Origin: Rhodanobacteraceae bacterium
GTDB taxonomy: Bacteria > Pseudomonadota > Gammaproteobacteria > Xanthomonadales > Rhodanobacteraceae
Assembly (NCBI GenBank): GCA_004299555.1
Contig: SCQU01000002.1
Coordinates: 1 to 64,000 of the forward strand
Reading direction: 5' to 3'
DNA: 64,000 nucleotides
Part shown: positions 56,197 through 64,000 of the stretch, piece after piece
Position numbering within the stretch: the stretch's first letter is position 1
Layout of the letters: each line of letters starts with the position of its first letter
Position numbers and translations under genes: made by a program
Notes under the pieces: generated by a model
Database searches by the model: none
What the model was told of the DNA's origin: nothing
The model's input: the letters and a program-made list of their open reading frames with translations, nothing else

Positions 56197-56201
56197 GCGA
56201 T

Positions 56202-56218
56202 GGGTGTATTCTGGTGCA
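56202..56218 (-). promoter_or_regulatory. NtrC binding site, glnA-distal
   Basis: The minus strand reads TGCACCAGAATACACCC: a perfect left half-site and a weaker right half. Centre-to-centre distance to the proximal site is 22 bp, suiting cooperative binding of NtrC dimers on one face of the helix. Confidence 0.65.
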
Positions 56219-56293
56219 ATACAGGGCGTGTGCGCATGCTGGCGGTGCCACCGGTCCCGGCCGTGCAGGTGTCGCTCGCTGATCACCTTCCGA

Positions 56294-56632
56294 TTAGGCC
56301 AGTTTTGCGCCGATGGGTACCGGCCGCTCCGGCACGCACAGGGCGACGTCGCCGTTGGCGTCGTGGAAGCCGGTGACCAGGCACTCTGACCGTACCGGCC
56401 CGATCTGTTTGGGTGGAAAATTGACCACGCCGACGACCAGCTTGCCGACGAGCTCTTCGGGCGTGTAGAGGGCGGTAATCTGCGCGCTGGACTTTTTTAC
56501 GCCGATCTCGGGCCCGAAGTCGACCTGCAGGACGTACGCAGGCTTGCGCGCCTCGGCAAACACCCGCGCGTCGACGATGCGGCCCACCCGCAGTTCGACT
56601 TTGGTGAAATCCTCCCAACCGATCGTTTGCAT
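56294..56632 (-). CDS. CsaA-like tRNA-binding-domain protein
   Basis: A 112-residue stand-alone tRNA-binding (OB-fold) domain: FTKVELRVGRIVDARVFAEA, the conserved KPAYVLQVDFGPEIGVKKSS, and VVGVVNFPPKQIGPVRSECLV. It matches CsaA/YgjH proteins, proposed tRNA-binding or export chaperones. It stands upstream of glnA on the same strand, with the glnA regulatory region between, and is divergent from chaA with only 34 bp between them. Confidence 0.9.
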   Translation of the reverse strand: MQTIGWEDFTKVELRVGRIVDARVFAEARKPAYVLQVDFGPEIGVKKSSAQITALYTPEELVGKLVVGVVNFPPKQIGPVRSECLVTGFHDANGDVALCVPERPVPIGAKLA

Positions 56633-56666
56633 GGGTGGCCTCCGAAGTCATGCATACTAGCCGCCC

Positions 56667-57800
56667 ATGCACGGTGCAAAGGACATGCGGGCGAGGGCGG
56701 GGGCAAGCGGGTGGCGGGGCGAATGGCCGCTGCCGGCCGCCGGCGCCATCCTGGTGGCGGGCTGGGTCCTGAAACCGGCATTTGCCGGCGACGGCGCCGG
56801 CAATTTCGCGGTCGTGGCCGCGTTTGTCGCGTTCTTCGTGGGCGCGCTGCTGGCGGCGCTCCTGGCCACCCGGCACGCCGAACACCTGGCCGAACGTTTC
56901 GGCGAACCCTACGGCACGCTGATGCTGACCCTGTCGGCCATCACGCTCGAGATCGCGACGGTCGTGACGGTCATGCTGCACAACGCCGACAACCCGGCGT
57001 TTGGGCGCGACACCATGTTCTCGGTGGTGATGATCGTCTTGAACGGCATCATCGGCACGGCGCTCCTGGTCGGCGCCCTGCACCACCATGAGCAGACCTA
57101 CAACCTGCGTGGCGCCAAGGCGTTCCTGAGCCTGCTGATACCGCTGGCGACGCTGGCACTGATCTGGCCCGACTTCACGGTGACTTCGGTCGCCGGCACG
57201 CTGTCGCTGGTGCAGAAGGTGTTCCTGCTGGTGATGTCGCTCCTGATGTATGCGGCCTTCCTGCTGATCCAGACCCGCACCCACACCAGCTTTTTCATTG
57301 CCGAGGGCGAGGCGATGGTGCAGGTACCTCCGCATCCGGTGTCCTCGCGCGGATGGCCGCTGCACGCGGTGCTGCTGGCGGTGTACCTGGTGCTGGTGGT
57401 GTTGCTGGCCAAGTTGTTTGCGCTGCCGCTGGATACCGGCGTCGCGCGCCTGCGCCTGCCGCCGGCGTTGGCGGGCTTCGCGGTGGCGGTGCTGGTGCTG
57501 GCGCCCGAAGGCATCGCCGCGATCCGCGCCGCCCGCGCCAACCAGATGCAGCGGGCGATGAACCTTGGCCTTGGCACCGCGTTGTCGACGATTGCGTTGA
57601 CGGTGCCGGCCATCCTGCTGATCGACCTGTTCCTCGGCCGCCAGGCGGTGCTGGGACTGTCGCCTGCCAACATGGTGATGCTGGTGCTCACCTTTGGCGT
57701 ATCGATCCTGACCCTCGGCAGCGGCCGCACCAACGCCATGCAGGGTCTGGTACACCTGCTGCTGTTCCTGGCGTATGTGGTGCTGATTTTTTCGCCGTGA
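56667..57800 (+). CDS. chaA: Calcium/proton (ionic) antiporter ChaA-like
   Basis: A 377-residue membrane protein with about 11 helices. The first cation-exchanger repeat contains GEPYGTLMLTLSAITLEIATV with paired acidic residues; the second contains VLAPEGIAAIRAARANQMQR (Glu) and related motifs. An N-terminal cytoplasmic stretch precedes the first helix. It exchanges Ca2+ or monovalent cations for protons at the inner membrane. The divergent csaA-like gene is 34 bp away; hemJ follows. Confidence 0.87.
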   Translation: MHGAKDMRARAGASGWRGEWPLPAAGAILVAGWVLKPAFAGDGAGNFAVVAAFVAFFVGALLAALLATRHAEHLAERFGEPYGTLMLTLSAITLEIATVVTVMLHNADNPAFGRDTMFSVVMIVLNGIIGTALLVGALHHHEQTYNLRGAKAFLSLLIPLATLALIWPDFTVTSVAGTLSLVQKVFLLVMSLLMYAAFLLIQTRTHTSFFIAEGEAMVQVPPHPVSSRGWPLHAVLLAVYLVLVVLLAKLFALPLDTGVARLRLPPALAGFAVAVLVLAPEGIAAIRAARANQMQRAMNLGLGTALSTIALTVPAILLIDLFLGRQAVLGLSPANMVMLVLTFGVSILTLGSGRTNAMQGLVHLLLFLAYVVLIFSP

Positions 57801-57846
57801 ACCGCGGTGGTATCGCGTTGGCAACCTATTCCGACGGAGTTGCAAG

Positions 57847-58272
57847 ATGCTTGTCCATCAGTGGCTGATGGCTTTCCACATCATCGGTGTCGTGATGTGG
57901 TTTGCCGGGTTGTTCTACCTGCCGCGCCTGTTCGTGTATCACGCGGAAGCCAGCGAGGCGTTGATTCGCGCGCGCCTCAAGGTGATGGAACGGCGGCTCC
58001 TGGTGATGACCCACATCGGCGCCGCGTGGGCTATCGCCTTCGGCATTGCGACGCTCTCGACGGTGCCGGGATTGGTGCATGCGCACTGGCTCCAGGTGAA
58101 ACTGGTGCTGGTGCTGCTGCTCGTGATCTACCACGGCGTCCTGGTACACCTGACGCGTGATTTTGCGCACGACCGCTGCGCCTGGTCATCGCGCCGCTTG
58201 CGCTGGTTCAACGAAATCCCGGGTGTACTGCTGGTTGCGATCGTCATCCTCGCGGTGGTCAAGCCGTTTTGA
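57847..58272 (+). CDS. hemJ: Protoporphyrinogen oxidase HemJ
   Basis: A 141-residue four-helix membrane protein. The N-terminal QWLMAFHIIGVVMWFAGLFYLPRLFVYH contains the conserved His and YLPRL of HemJ, and VKLVLVLLLVIYHGVL holds the second conserved Lys/His region. HemJ oxidises protoporphyrinogen IX in heme synthesis in organisms without HemY or HemG. Written in short pieces: FHIIGVVMWFAG and FNEIPGVLLVAIVILAVVKP. Its 3' end is 79 bp before the next gene. Confidence 0.9.
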   Translation: MLVHQWLMAFHIIGVVMWFAGLFYLPRLFVYHAEASEALIRARLKVMERRLLVMTHIGAAWAIAFGIATLSTVPGLVHAHWLQVKLVLVLLLVIYHGVLVHLTRDFAHDRCAWSSRRLRWFNEIPGVLLVAIVILAVVKPF

Positions 58273-58351
58273 GCCCCGCTGGAGCGCCGCCTCCGGCGCA
58301 CCGGTGACCCACCGGCTTGCTATAGTTCAATCCGGACGGGGAGTTTTGGAC

Positions 58352-60895
58352 ATGACACCTCAGTTGTCACGGCAGGATCCCGATGTGGAGCTGCAGGCTG
58401 CGTTTCGCCGCCACCTGCCGCAGCGGCTGCGCACCCTGCTGCGGCGTGCGCGGGCGCAGTGCCGCGATGGCTGGGATTGCAACGTATTGCACGCGCTGCA
58501 CGACGAGATCGCGCTGTTGGCCGGGGCCTGCGGCCGTTACGGCATGCTCGAAACCGGCGAACGGCTGCTGGCGCTGGAAGCGGCGTTGGCGGTACCGGTG
58601 GCGGCGCACGGCGTACCCGACGCCGCCACCAGTGCCGAGATCGACGGCTTGCTGGATGGTCTGCGGCCGCATCTGCAGCAAGCGGCGCCCGGCCACGCCA
58701 CGGCGGCGTTCGCGCCGGGTGCGGCGGCGTTCGCCGCGCAGGAACCGTTTCCGCGCTGCGAGGTGCCGCCACCGGACTACTGGCTGCGCCTTGGGATCAG
58801 CGCCGTGGATGCCGGCGATGCGGCTGCGGCGCCGGCCACGAACGCCGCGATCCCGGCGCCCGAGTCCGCTCCCGCAGCGGTCGCCGATCCGGCGTCTGGG
58901 CCCCGCGTGTGCATCGTCAACGATGACGGGCCGCTGGTGAACGAATTGCTGTTGCGCTTTGACCAGCTGCACTACGACGTGGTGCTGGTCGATCGCCTGG
59001 CGGATCTGGTCGACCTTCTGGGGCGCACGCCCCCCGAGCTTGCGATTCTGGTGGCCGACGCGCGCACGCCGCTGGAGCCCCTGGCCACCGCCATGCAGCT
59101 CGTCCACCACGATCACGGCCGGCCGGTGCGGTTGCTGATGCTGTTGCGCGGAGCCGACGCCGAACTGCAGCTGCGCGCCCTGCGTGCGGGCGCCGATCGC
59201 TGCATTGTGCTGCCGGCAGCCGCGAGCGAAGTGGTGCCGGCGGCGCTGGAGCTGGCAGGGGCCGATCGCGACAGCGCGTACCGCATCCTCATCGTCGATG
59301 ACGATGCGCCGCAGGCCCTGTTTGCGCAGGCGATCCTGCGCCGTTCGGGCATGGAAACCAAAATCCTCAGCGAGTCGCTGGCCGTGCTGGACGAACTGGA
59401 TCGCTTTCACCCCGACCTGTTGTTGCTGGATCTCAACATGCCCGACTGCGATGGCTTCGAGCTGACCGCACTGATCCGCGAACGCGAGGGCTACGTCAAC
59501 ACGCCGATCGTGTTTCTCTCGGGCGATCAGGACGAAGAACGCCAGTTTGCGGCGCTGGACGCCGGCGGCGACGACTTCCTGGTCAAACCGATCCGCCCGA
59601 CGCACCTGGTGTCGGCGGTGACCAATCGCGTGCGCCGCGCGCGCATGGCCGCGGCGCGCGCGCGCAGCCGCCAGCAGCGGCACGTCGGTGACGGCCTGCA
59701 CGAGCGGGTGCAGGTGCTCGATGCGATGGCCGAGCACCTGGCCGCCAGCGGTGGCAGCGCGCAGGGCGGTCTGCTGGCGGTGGCGGTGCGTGACGCCGCC
59801 GAGTGGCGCCAGCGGTTTGGGGTGTCGGCGCTGGATGCGATGCTGGCCCAGCTTGGTACGTTTGTCGCCAGCCACGCGCGTGCCAGGTGCATGGTCGCCC
59901 GCCACGGCGAGGCCGGTTTCCTGATCTTTTCGCGCACGGACGACGAATTGCAGCTGATGGCGCTGGCGGGCGAACTGATGGAAGCGGCGCAGGATACCCG
60001 CTTCGGTGCGCAGGCGATCGCCGCGCGGCTGGTGTGCGCGGTGTGCGCGTTCGATGCGGCCACGGCAGAACCCGCGCTGGCGTTGGCCGCGGTAGAGCGG
60101 ACGCTGGCCGCCGCGCGGGCGCAACCGGATCTGCTGGCGTTGTACTCGCACCTGGGTTCGGCGTCCGATGGCCTCGATCAGCAGGTGTCGGCCGCCCTCG
60201 CCACGCATGCCTTTGGGCTCGCGTTCCAGCCGGTCATCCCGCTCCGCGGCACCGCCGAGCCGCAGTATCAGGCCCTGCTGCGCCTGCGCACGGGCGGGCG
60301 CGAGTATGTCGCGGCGGAGTTGGTGCCGATCGCCGCGCGGGCGGGCTCCATCGGCGCCATCGACGCCTGGGTGGTGGCGCGCTGCATCGGCATTCTGGCC
60401 GAAAGGATGGAGGAAGGCGACCCGGTGCGGCTGGTCGCCAGCCAGGCGCTGCAGGGCTGGCGTGACCTTGAGCGCCCGACCGCGCTGCAGGGGGCGCTGG
60501 CCGCGGCCGGCGTCCCCGAGGGCTCGCTGGTGCTGGAGTTTCGTGCCGAAGAAGTGCGTCACCACATGCGGGCGTTGGTCGAGCTTGCCCCCGAGTTGCG
60601 GCGCGCCGGCGTGCGCCTGTCGCTGGCCGGGGTCGACGCCGATGGCGTGGCGGCAGGCTGGATCGAGCACCTGCCGCTCGATTACATCAAGCTGGTGCCG
60701 GGGCTGGCCGATGCCGCGCTGGCGGCCGCGGTGCGTGCCGCGCACGCGCGCGGCGTGCGGGTGGCCGCGGGGTGCGTGGAGACCCTCGCGCAGGTACAAC
60801 GCCTGCGCGAGGGCGGCGTAGACCTGCTGCAAGGCAACTATTTTCGCCCGCCCGCGGATAAGCTGGGCGACGCGCCTGCGCCTGCGGAGACCTGA
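58352..60895 (+). CDS. Multidomain phosphorelay protein: Hpt, two receivers, degenerate GGDEF and EAL
   Basis: The start is the ATG at 58352 (MTPQLSRQDPDVELQ), about 847 residues. The N-terminal Hpt-like helix is LHDEIALLAGACGRYGM. A degenerate receiver (CIVNDDGPLVNELL ... LVADART) is followed by an intact receiver (ILIVDDDAPQAL; DLLLLDLNMPDCDG; FLVKPI). The GGDEF site reads RHGEAGFLIFS and the EAL site YQALLRLRTGG, so neither should be catalytic. The C-terminal EAL barrel ends VETLAQVQRLREGGVDLLQG. It is probably a c-di-GMP-binding or scaffold output of the hybrid kinase encoded 2 bp downstream. Confidence 0.82.
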   Translation: MTPQLSRQDPDVELQAAFRRHLPQRLRTLLRRARAQCRDGWDCNVLHALHDEIALLAGACGRYGMLETGERLLALEAALAVPVAAHGVPDAATSAEIDGLLDGLRPHLQQAAPGHATAAFAPGAAAFAAQEPFPRCEVPPPDYWLRLGISAVDAGDAAAAPATNAAIPAPESAPAAVADPASGPRVCIVNDDGPLVNELLLRFDQLHYDVVLVDRLADLVDLLGRTPPELAILVADARTPLEPLATAMQLVHHDHGRPVRLLMLLRGADAELQLRALRAGADRCIVLPAAASEVVPAALELAGADRDSAYRILIVDDDAPQALFAQAILRRSGMETKILSESLAVLDELDRFHPDLLLLDLNMPDCDGFELTALIREREGYVNTPIVFLSGDQDEERQFAALDAGGDDFLVKPIRPTHLVSAVTNRVRRARMAAARARSRQQRHVGDGLHERVQVLDAMAEHLAASGGSAQGGLLAVAVRDAAEWRQRFGVSALDAMLAQLGTFVASHARARCMVARHGEAGFLIFSRTDDELQLMALAGELMEAAQDTRFGAQAIAARLVCAVCAFDAATAEPALALAAVERTLAAARAQPDLLALYSHLGSASDGLDQQVSAALATHAFGLAFQPVIPLRGTAEPQYQALLRLRTGGREYVAAELVPIAARAGSIGAIDAWVVARCIGILAERMEEGDPVRLVASQALQGWRDLERPTALQGALAAAGVPEGSLVLEFRAEEVRHHMRALVELAPELRRAGVRLSLAGVDADGVAAGWIEHLPLDYIKLVPGLADAALAAAVRAAHARGVRVAAGCVETLAQVQRLREGGVDLLQGNYFRPPADKLGDAPAPAET

Positions 60896-60897
60896 CT

Positions 60898-63231
60898 TTG
60901 GTACTACAGCACACCGGTTTCGTGGCTGCGTGGCCGCGCTGGGCAGCCAGCCTTGCGCTGGTTGCGGCCGGCGTGCTGGCGGCGCTGTGGGTGGCGTGGC
61001 CGGCTGTGCTCGCGCTCTGGGTGTTGTTGCTGGCGGCGCTGGTGCTGCTGTGGGCGCAGCGCCCGGTGCAGGCGCCTGCACCGGGGCGGCCGTCGAGCGC
61101 GCCGCAAGTGCCCGATGCGCTGGATGTCGCGATGCGCACCCGCCTTGCGGCGGCGCAGTCCGAGCTGTCCTCGTTGCGCGGGGTACAGCGCGAACTCCTG
61201 GCGGCCAAGACCGCCGCAGAAGCGGCGATGATGGCCAAAAGCGAGTTCCTGGCCAGCATGAGCCATGAAATCCGCACGCCGTTGAATGGCATCCTGCCGC
61301 TCCTGGACATCGTGCTTGGCACCGAGCTTTCGCCCGTGCAGCGCGAGTACCTCGTCACGGCCAACGCGTCGGCCAAGGAATTGCTCAGGATCGTCGATGA
61401 CATCCTCGACTATTCCAAGGCCGAGGCCGGCAAGCTCAATCTCGAATCGGTCAGCATCAACATCCGTGAACTGGCCGAAAGCGTGAAGCGGCTGCTGGAC
61501 AAGCCCGCCGAAGGCAAGGGCCTGGCGATGCGCCTGGTGGTCGATGCGGACGTGCGTCCGGTGGTGCGCGGCGACCCGATGCGGGTGCGCCAGATCCTGA
61601 CCAACCTCATGAGCAACGCGATCAAGTTCACCCAGCGCGGCGGGGTGTCGGTGCGGATCAGCAAACGCGGCGATACGGCGACCCAGCACGAGCTGCTGTT
61701 TGCGGTGCGCGATACCGGCATTGGCCTTGCGGCCGATGCGGCCGCGCGCCTGTTTCAGCCCTTCACCCAGGCCGACGCGTCCGTCACCCGGCGCTATGGC
61801 GGCACGGGTCTTGGGCTTACGATCTGCAAGAAGCTGGTGGATCTCATGGGCGGGCGCATCGGCGTGCGTTCCGAACCCGGGCGCGGGTCGGTGTTCTGGT
61901 TCACGATCCCCTTCGAGAAGGCACCGGGCGACATGGCCGGCCCACAGCGCAACCTTGCCGGTTCGCGCGTGCTGCTGGCTGCGAGCCCGCAGCGTGCGCA
62001 GTTGATTGCGCCGGTGCTGGCGACGCTGGAGATGGACGTCACCCAGGTGACCGAAGCCAGCGCGGTGCTGGCGCGCGCGCGCCAGGCGGCGCCGCTGGGC
62101 GACAGCTTCCGTTTCGATCTGCTGGTGGTCGATGGCCAGAGTGTGGGTGGCGACGTGGACAGCCTGCTGCAAGGCGTGCTGCACGATTCCCAGCTCGACA
62201 AACTGCACATCCTGGCGCTGGGGATCGCTACCGCACCAAGCCCGCGGGTGCAGATTGCCGGTGGGCGCGTCGACGACGCGGCGTTGCGCCAGGGCGTGCG
62301 GCGTGCGTTCGGACTGGCACCGCGGACACGGTCGCAGCCGGTCTTGAGTGCGCCGGTGTTGCCGGCCATGGCCCCCAGCGCGCCGCGGCGGCCCCTGACC
62401 GGCAGGGTTTTACTGGTCGAGGATCATCCGGTCAACCAGAAAGTGGCGCAAAAACTGATGGAACGGCTGGGCCTGACGGTGGACGTGGCCGACAATGGCG
62501 AGACCGCACTGGACATGCTGGGCAAGCGGGCCTACGCCATGGTGTTGATGGATTGCCAGATGCCCATCCTCGATGGGTACAGTGCCACCCGGCGCCTGCG
62601 CGAAATCGAGTCCGAGCACGGCCAGCCGCGGATGCCCGTGATCGCGATGACCGCGCACGCGATGTCGGGCGATCGCGAGCGCTGCCTGCAGGCGGGCATG
62701 GACGACTACCTGTCCAAGCCGCTCGACCGGCACCTGCTGGAAGAAACCTTGAGCCGCTGGATGCAGCAGTCGCCCCACGCGGCGGAGGCCGCGGCGCCGC
62801 CGCCGGTCGCGGCAACGGCCGCTGCGGTGGGCGCGGACGGGCCGCGCCCGGAGCCCGCGCGCCCGGCCGCCGCCGCCGTCGTGCCGCCGCCCGATACGCT
62901 CGACACGGCCACACTGGTTGATCTTGAAGACATCATGGGCGACGAGCTGGTGACGCTCATCGATGCCTACCTGCGCGATGGCGAAACCCGCATGCAGCAT
63001 CTGCGCGAGGCTGCCGCGCGTGGTGACAGCACCGAGGTCGGCAAGCTCGCGCACTCGCTGAAGTCTTCCAGCGCAAACCTCGGGGCGATGCCGCTTTCCA
63101 CGCGGGCGCGGCAGGTCGAAGAGGCCGCGCGCAAGGGGGTACTGGCCAATCCGGTGGACAGCGTGGCCGCGCTCGACAAGCTGTATACGAACGCGGCGGC
63201 CGCGCTCAGGCAGCGCTACAAGCTGGGTTGA
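60898..63231 (+). CDS. Hybrid sensor histidine kinase with receivers and Hpt domain
   Basis: A 777-residue protein with a TTG start, 2 bp after the preceding gene. Two close membrane helices (WAASLALVAAGVLAALW, PAVLALWVLLLAALVLLWA) lie at 14-54 with almost no periplasmic sensor. A coiled-coil linker leads to the H-box FLASMSHEIRTPLNGI (about 118-133), N-box LTNLMSNAIKFT, G1 DTGIGL and G2 GGTGLGL. A degenerate receiver, an intact receiver (RVLLVEDHPVNQKV; MVLMDCQMPILDG; YLSKPLD) and a C-terminal Hpt (LAHSLKSSSANLGA) follow. The layout is like RpfC, but no rpfF or rpfG is near. It likely relays to its upstream partner. Confidence 0.88.
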   Translation: MVLQHTGFVAAWPRWAASLALVAAGVLAALWVAWPAVLALWVLLLAALVLLWAQRPVQAPAPGRPSSAPQVPDALDVAMRTRLAAAQSELSSLRGVQRELLAAKTAAEAAMMAKSEFLASMSHEIRTPLNGILPLLDIVLGTELSPVQREYLVTANASAKELLRIVDDILDYSKAEAGKLNLESVSINIRELAESVKRLLDKPAEGKGLAMRLVVDADVRPVVRGDPMRVRQILTNLMSNAIKFTQRGGVSVRISKRGDTATQHELLFAVRDTGIGLAADAAARLFQPFTQADASVTRRYGGTGLGLTICKKLVDLMGGRIGVRSEPGRGSVFWFTIPFEKAPGDMAGPQRNLAGSRVLLAASPQRAQLIAPVLATLEMDVTQVTEASAVLARARQAAPLGDSFRFDLLVVDGQSVGGDVDSLLQGVLHDSQLDKLHILALGIATAPSPRVQIAGGRVDDAALRQGVRRAFGLAPRTRSQPVLSAPVLPAMAPSAPRRPLTGRVLLVEDHPVNQKVAQKLMERLGLTVDVADNGETALDMLGKRAYAMVLMDCQMPILDGYSATRRLREIESEHGQPRMPVIAMTAHAMSGDRERCLQAGMDDYLSKPLDRHLLEETLSRWMQQSPHAAEAAAPPPVAATAAAVGADGPRPEPARPAAAAVVPPPDTLDTATLVDLEDIMGDELVTLIDAYLRDGETRMQHLREAAARGDSTEVGKLAHSLKSSSANLGAMPLSTRARQVEEAARKGVLANPVDSVAALDKLYTNAAAALRQRYKLG

Positions 63232-63297
63232 GTTTCACGCCCTGGGGCGTCCGGCTCCCGCTTTGGGCGGTTGCGCCGGCGTCGGCCGATGGCCTTC

Positions 63298-63768
63298 CTA
63301 CGCGCGCATGTGCGCCTGGAGGTAGTTTTCGATACCCACCTGGCCGATCAGGCTGAGCTGGGTCTCCAGCCAGTCGATGTGGTCTTCTTCAGAGCCCAGG
63401 ATGTCGGCGAACAGGTCACGGCTGACAAAGTCCCCCAGCTGCTCGCAGTCGACGATTGCGGCCTTGAGATCCGGCAGCGCCTGCCGCTCCAGCTTCAGGT
63501 CACACTCGAGGGCTTCCTGCGGCGTTTGCCCGATCAGCAGCTTGCCGAGCTTTTGCAGGTTGGGCAGCCCTTCGAGGAACAGGATGCGTTCGATCAGCCG
63601 GTCGGCGTGCTTCATCTCGTCGATTGACTCGGCGCGTTCGTGCCCGGCGAGTTCCTGGTAACCCCAATTGGCGTACATCCGGTGGTGCAGGAAATACTGG
63701 TTGATTGCCATCAGCTCGTTGCCCAGCGCCCGGTTGAGGTGCTCGATGACCTTGCTATCGCCTTGCAT
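63298..63768 (-). CDS. bfr: Bacterioferritin
   Basis: A 156-residue bacterioferritin. Ferroxidase residues appear in [17 protein letters not shown] (Glu, Tyr), [17 protein letters not shown] (Glu, heme Met52, His54), [14 protein letters not shown] and [15 protein letters not shown] (Glu, Glu, His). It stores iron in a 24-mer with heme at the dimer interface. It is downstream of bfd on the same strand; a palindrome with Fur-box-like character lies between them. Confidence 0.95.
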   Translation of the reverse strand: MQGDSKVIEHLNRALGNELMAINQYFLHHRMYANWGYQELAGHERAESIDEMKHADRLIERILFLEGLPNLQKLGKLLIGQTPQEALECDLKLERQALPDLKAAIVDCEQLGDFVSRDLFADILGSEEDHIDWLETQLSLIGQVGIENYLQAHMRA

Positions 63769-63835
63769 GTTGGCAGTCCTTCGGTGACAGGCACCCGGGC
63801 ACTATAACGCCTGCCTTCGCGGCCCGGCGGAGTGA

Positions 63836-63845
63836 TAATCGATTA
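63836..63845. promoter_or_regulatory. Palindrome TAATCGATTA upstream of bfr, possible Fur-type site
   Basis: A perfect 10-bp palindrome within TGATAATCGATTACA, resembling GATAAT half-sites of Fur boxes. It lies 68 bp before the bfr start and 15 bp after the bfd stop. Iron regulation of bfr/bfd is common; the match is partial. Confidence 0.4.
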
Positions 63846-63860
63846 CAGGCGTGCCTGGGC

Positions 63861-64000
63861 TCAGGCGGCAGCGGGCAGCGCGGCGGCGCGGCGGTCGGAC
63901 TCGACTGTCGCGGCGACCAGCGCGCGCGCTTCAGCCTCGCAGCAGCCGCAGCAGGTGGTGCAGCGGGTGCGCGCCTGCACGTCCTCGAACGTATGCGCGC
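63861..64000 (-). CDS. bfd: Bacterioferritin-associated ferredoxin, C-terminal part (runs off right edge)
   Basis: The last 45 codons read ...TFEDVQARTRCTTCCGCCEA EARALV and on to a low-complexity Ala-rich tail. The closely spaced Cys pattern (C-x2-C with neighbours) is the second part of the Bfd [2Fe-2S] site. Bfd reduces bacterioferritin to release iron. It is upstream of bfr on the same strand. The N-terminus with the first cysteines lies outside the window, and the tail after the cluster is longer than usual for Bfd. Confidence 0.8.
   Translation of the reverse strand, partial: AHTFEDVQARTRCTTCCGCCEAEARALVAATVESDRRAAALPAAA

Overview
The window is high-GC DNA from a gammaproteobacterium, most likely Xanthomonadales/Lysobacterales and Rhodanobacteraceae-like. 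This is inferred from the membrane-anchored long AlgC, the dut-coaBC block, and the run argS - SPOR protein - SDR - speA/speE, followed by glnA/ntrBC and bfr/bfd. It has two parts: an accessory island (about 1-26080) and ordinary chromosome (26103-64000).

The island ends 22 bp downstream of the glmS stop codon, the classic Tn7 attachment site. Its edge reads TGTGG inward and is followed by three 20-bp repeats that look like Tn7 TnsB-binding sites. Inside the island are: the end of an IS66-type insertion sequence (1-118) that has cut a tnsD-type gene, leaving a C-terminal remnant (119-425); a NADAR protein divergent from a small HTH protein; a tight five-gene operon (8555 to 1471, minus strand) encoding SIS-HAD, a PRTase-like protein, an ORC/CDC6-like AAA+ ATPase, an unknown protein and a PfkB kinase; a frameshifted N-terminal copy of tniQ next to an intact tniQ; tnsC, tnsB and tnsA, coupled on the minus strand; a small gp16-like DNA-binding protein; an orphan two-TM protein; and a type I restriction-modification operon (hsdR-hsdM-hsdS) that runs directly into a reverse transcriptase gene and then a Schlafen/AlbA_2 protein. 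No cas gene or CRISPR array was seen. The best candidates for an undescribed system are the five-gene sugar/nucleotide-enzyme cassette and the hsdRMS-RT-AlbA_2 operon, both carried as defence cargo by a Tn7-like element at glmS.

The core chromosome holds glmS; algC-dut-coaBC (minus); radC; argS with a SPOR protein and an SDR; divergent speA and speE; an exported protein of unknown role; sixA broken by an amber codon; a YceI-phospholipase D pair; thiolase and thioesterase; a LysR regulator divergent from wrbA-doxX-pirin; ntrB-ntrC-GNAT; a helicase-alkB pair lying between glnA and ntrBC; glnA with a sigma-54 promoter and NtrC sites; a CsaA-like protein; chaA; hemJ; a two-gene multidomain phosphorelay; bfr; and a partial bfd. 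Two core genes look damaged or unusual: coaBC is split into two frames and lacks the expected cysteine in its CoaC half, and sixA carries an in-frame TAG.
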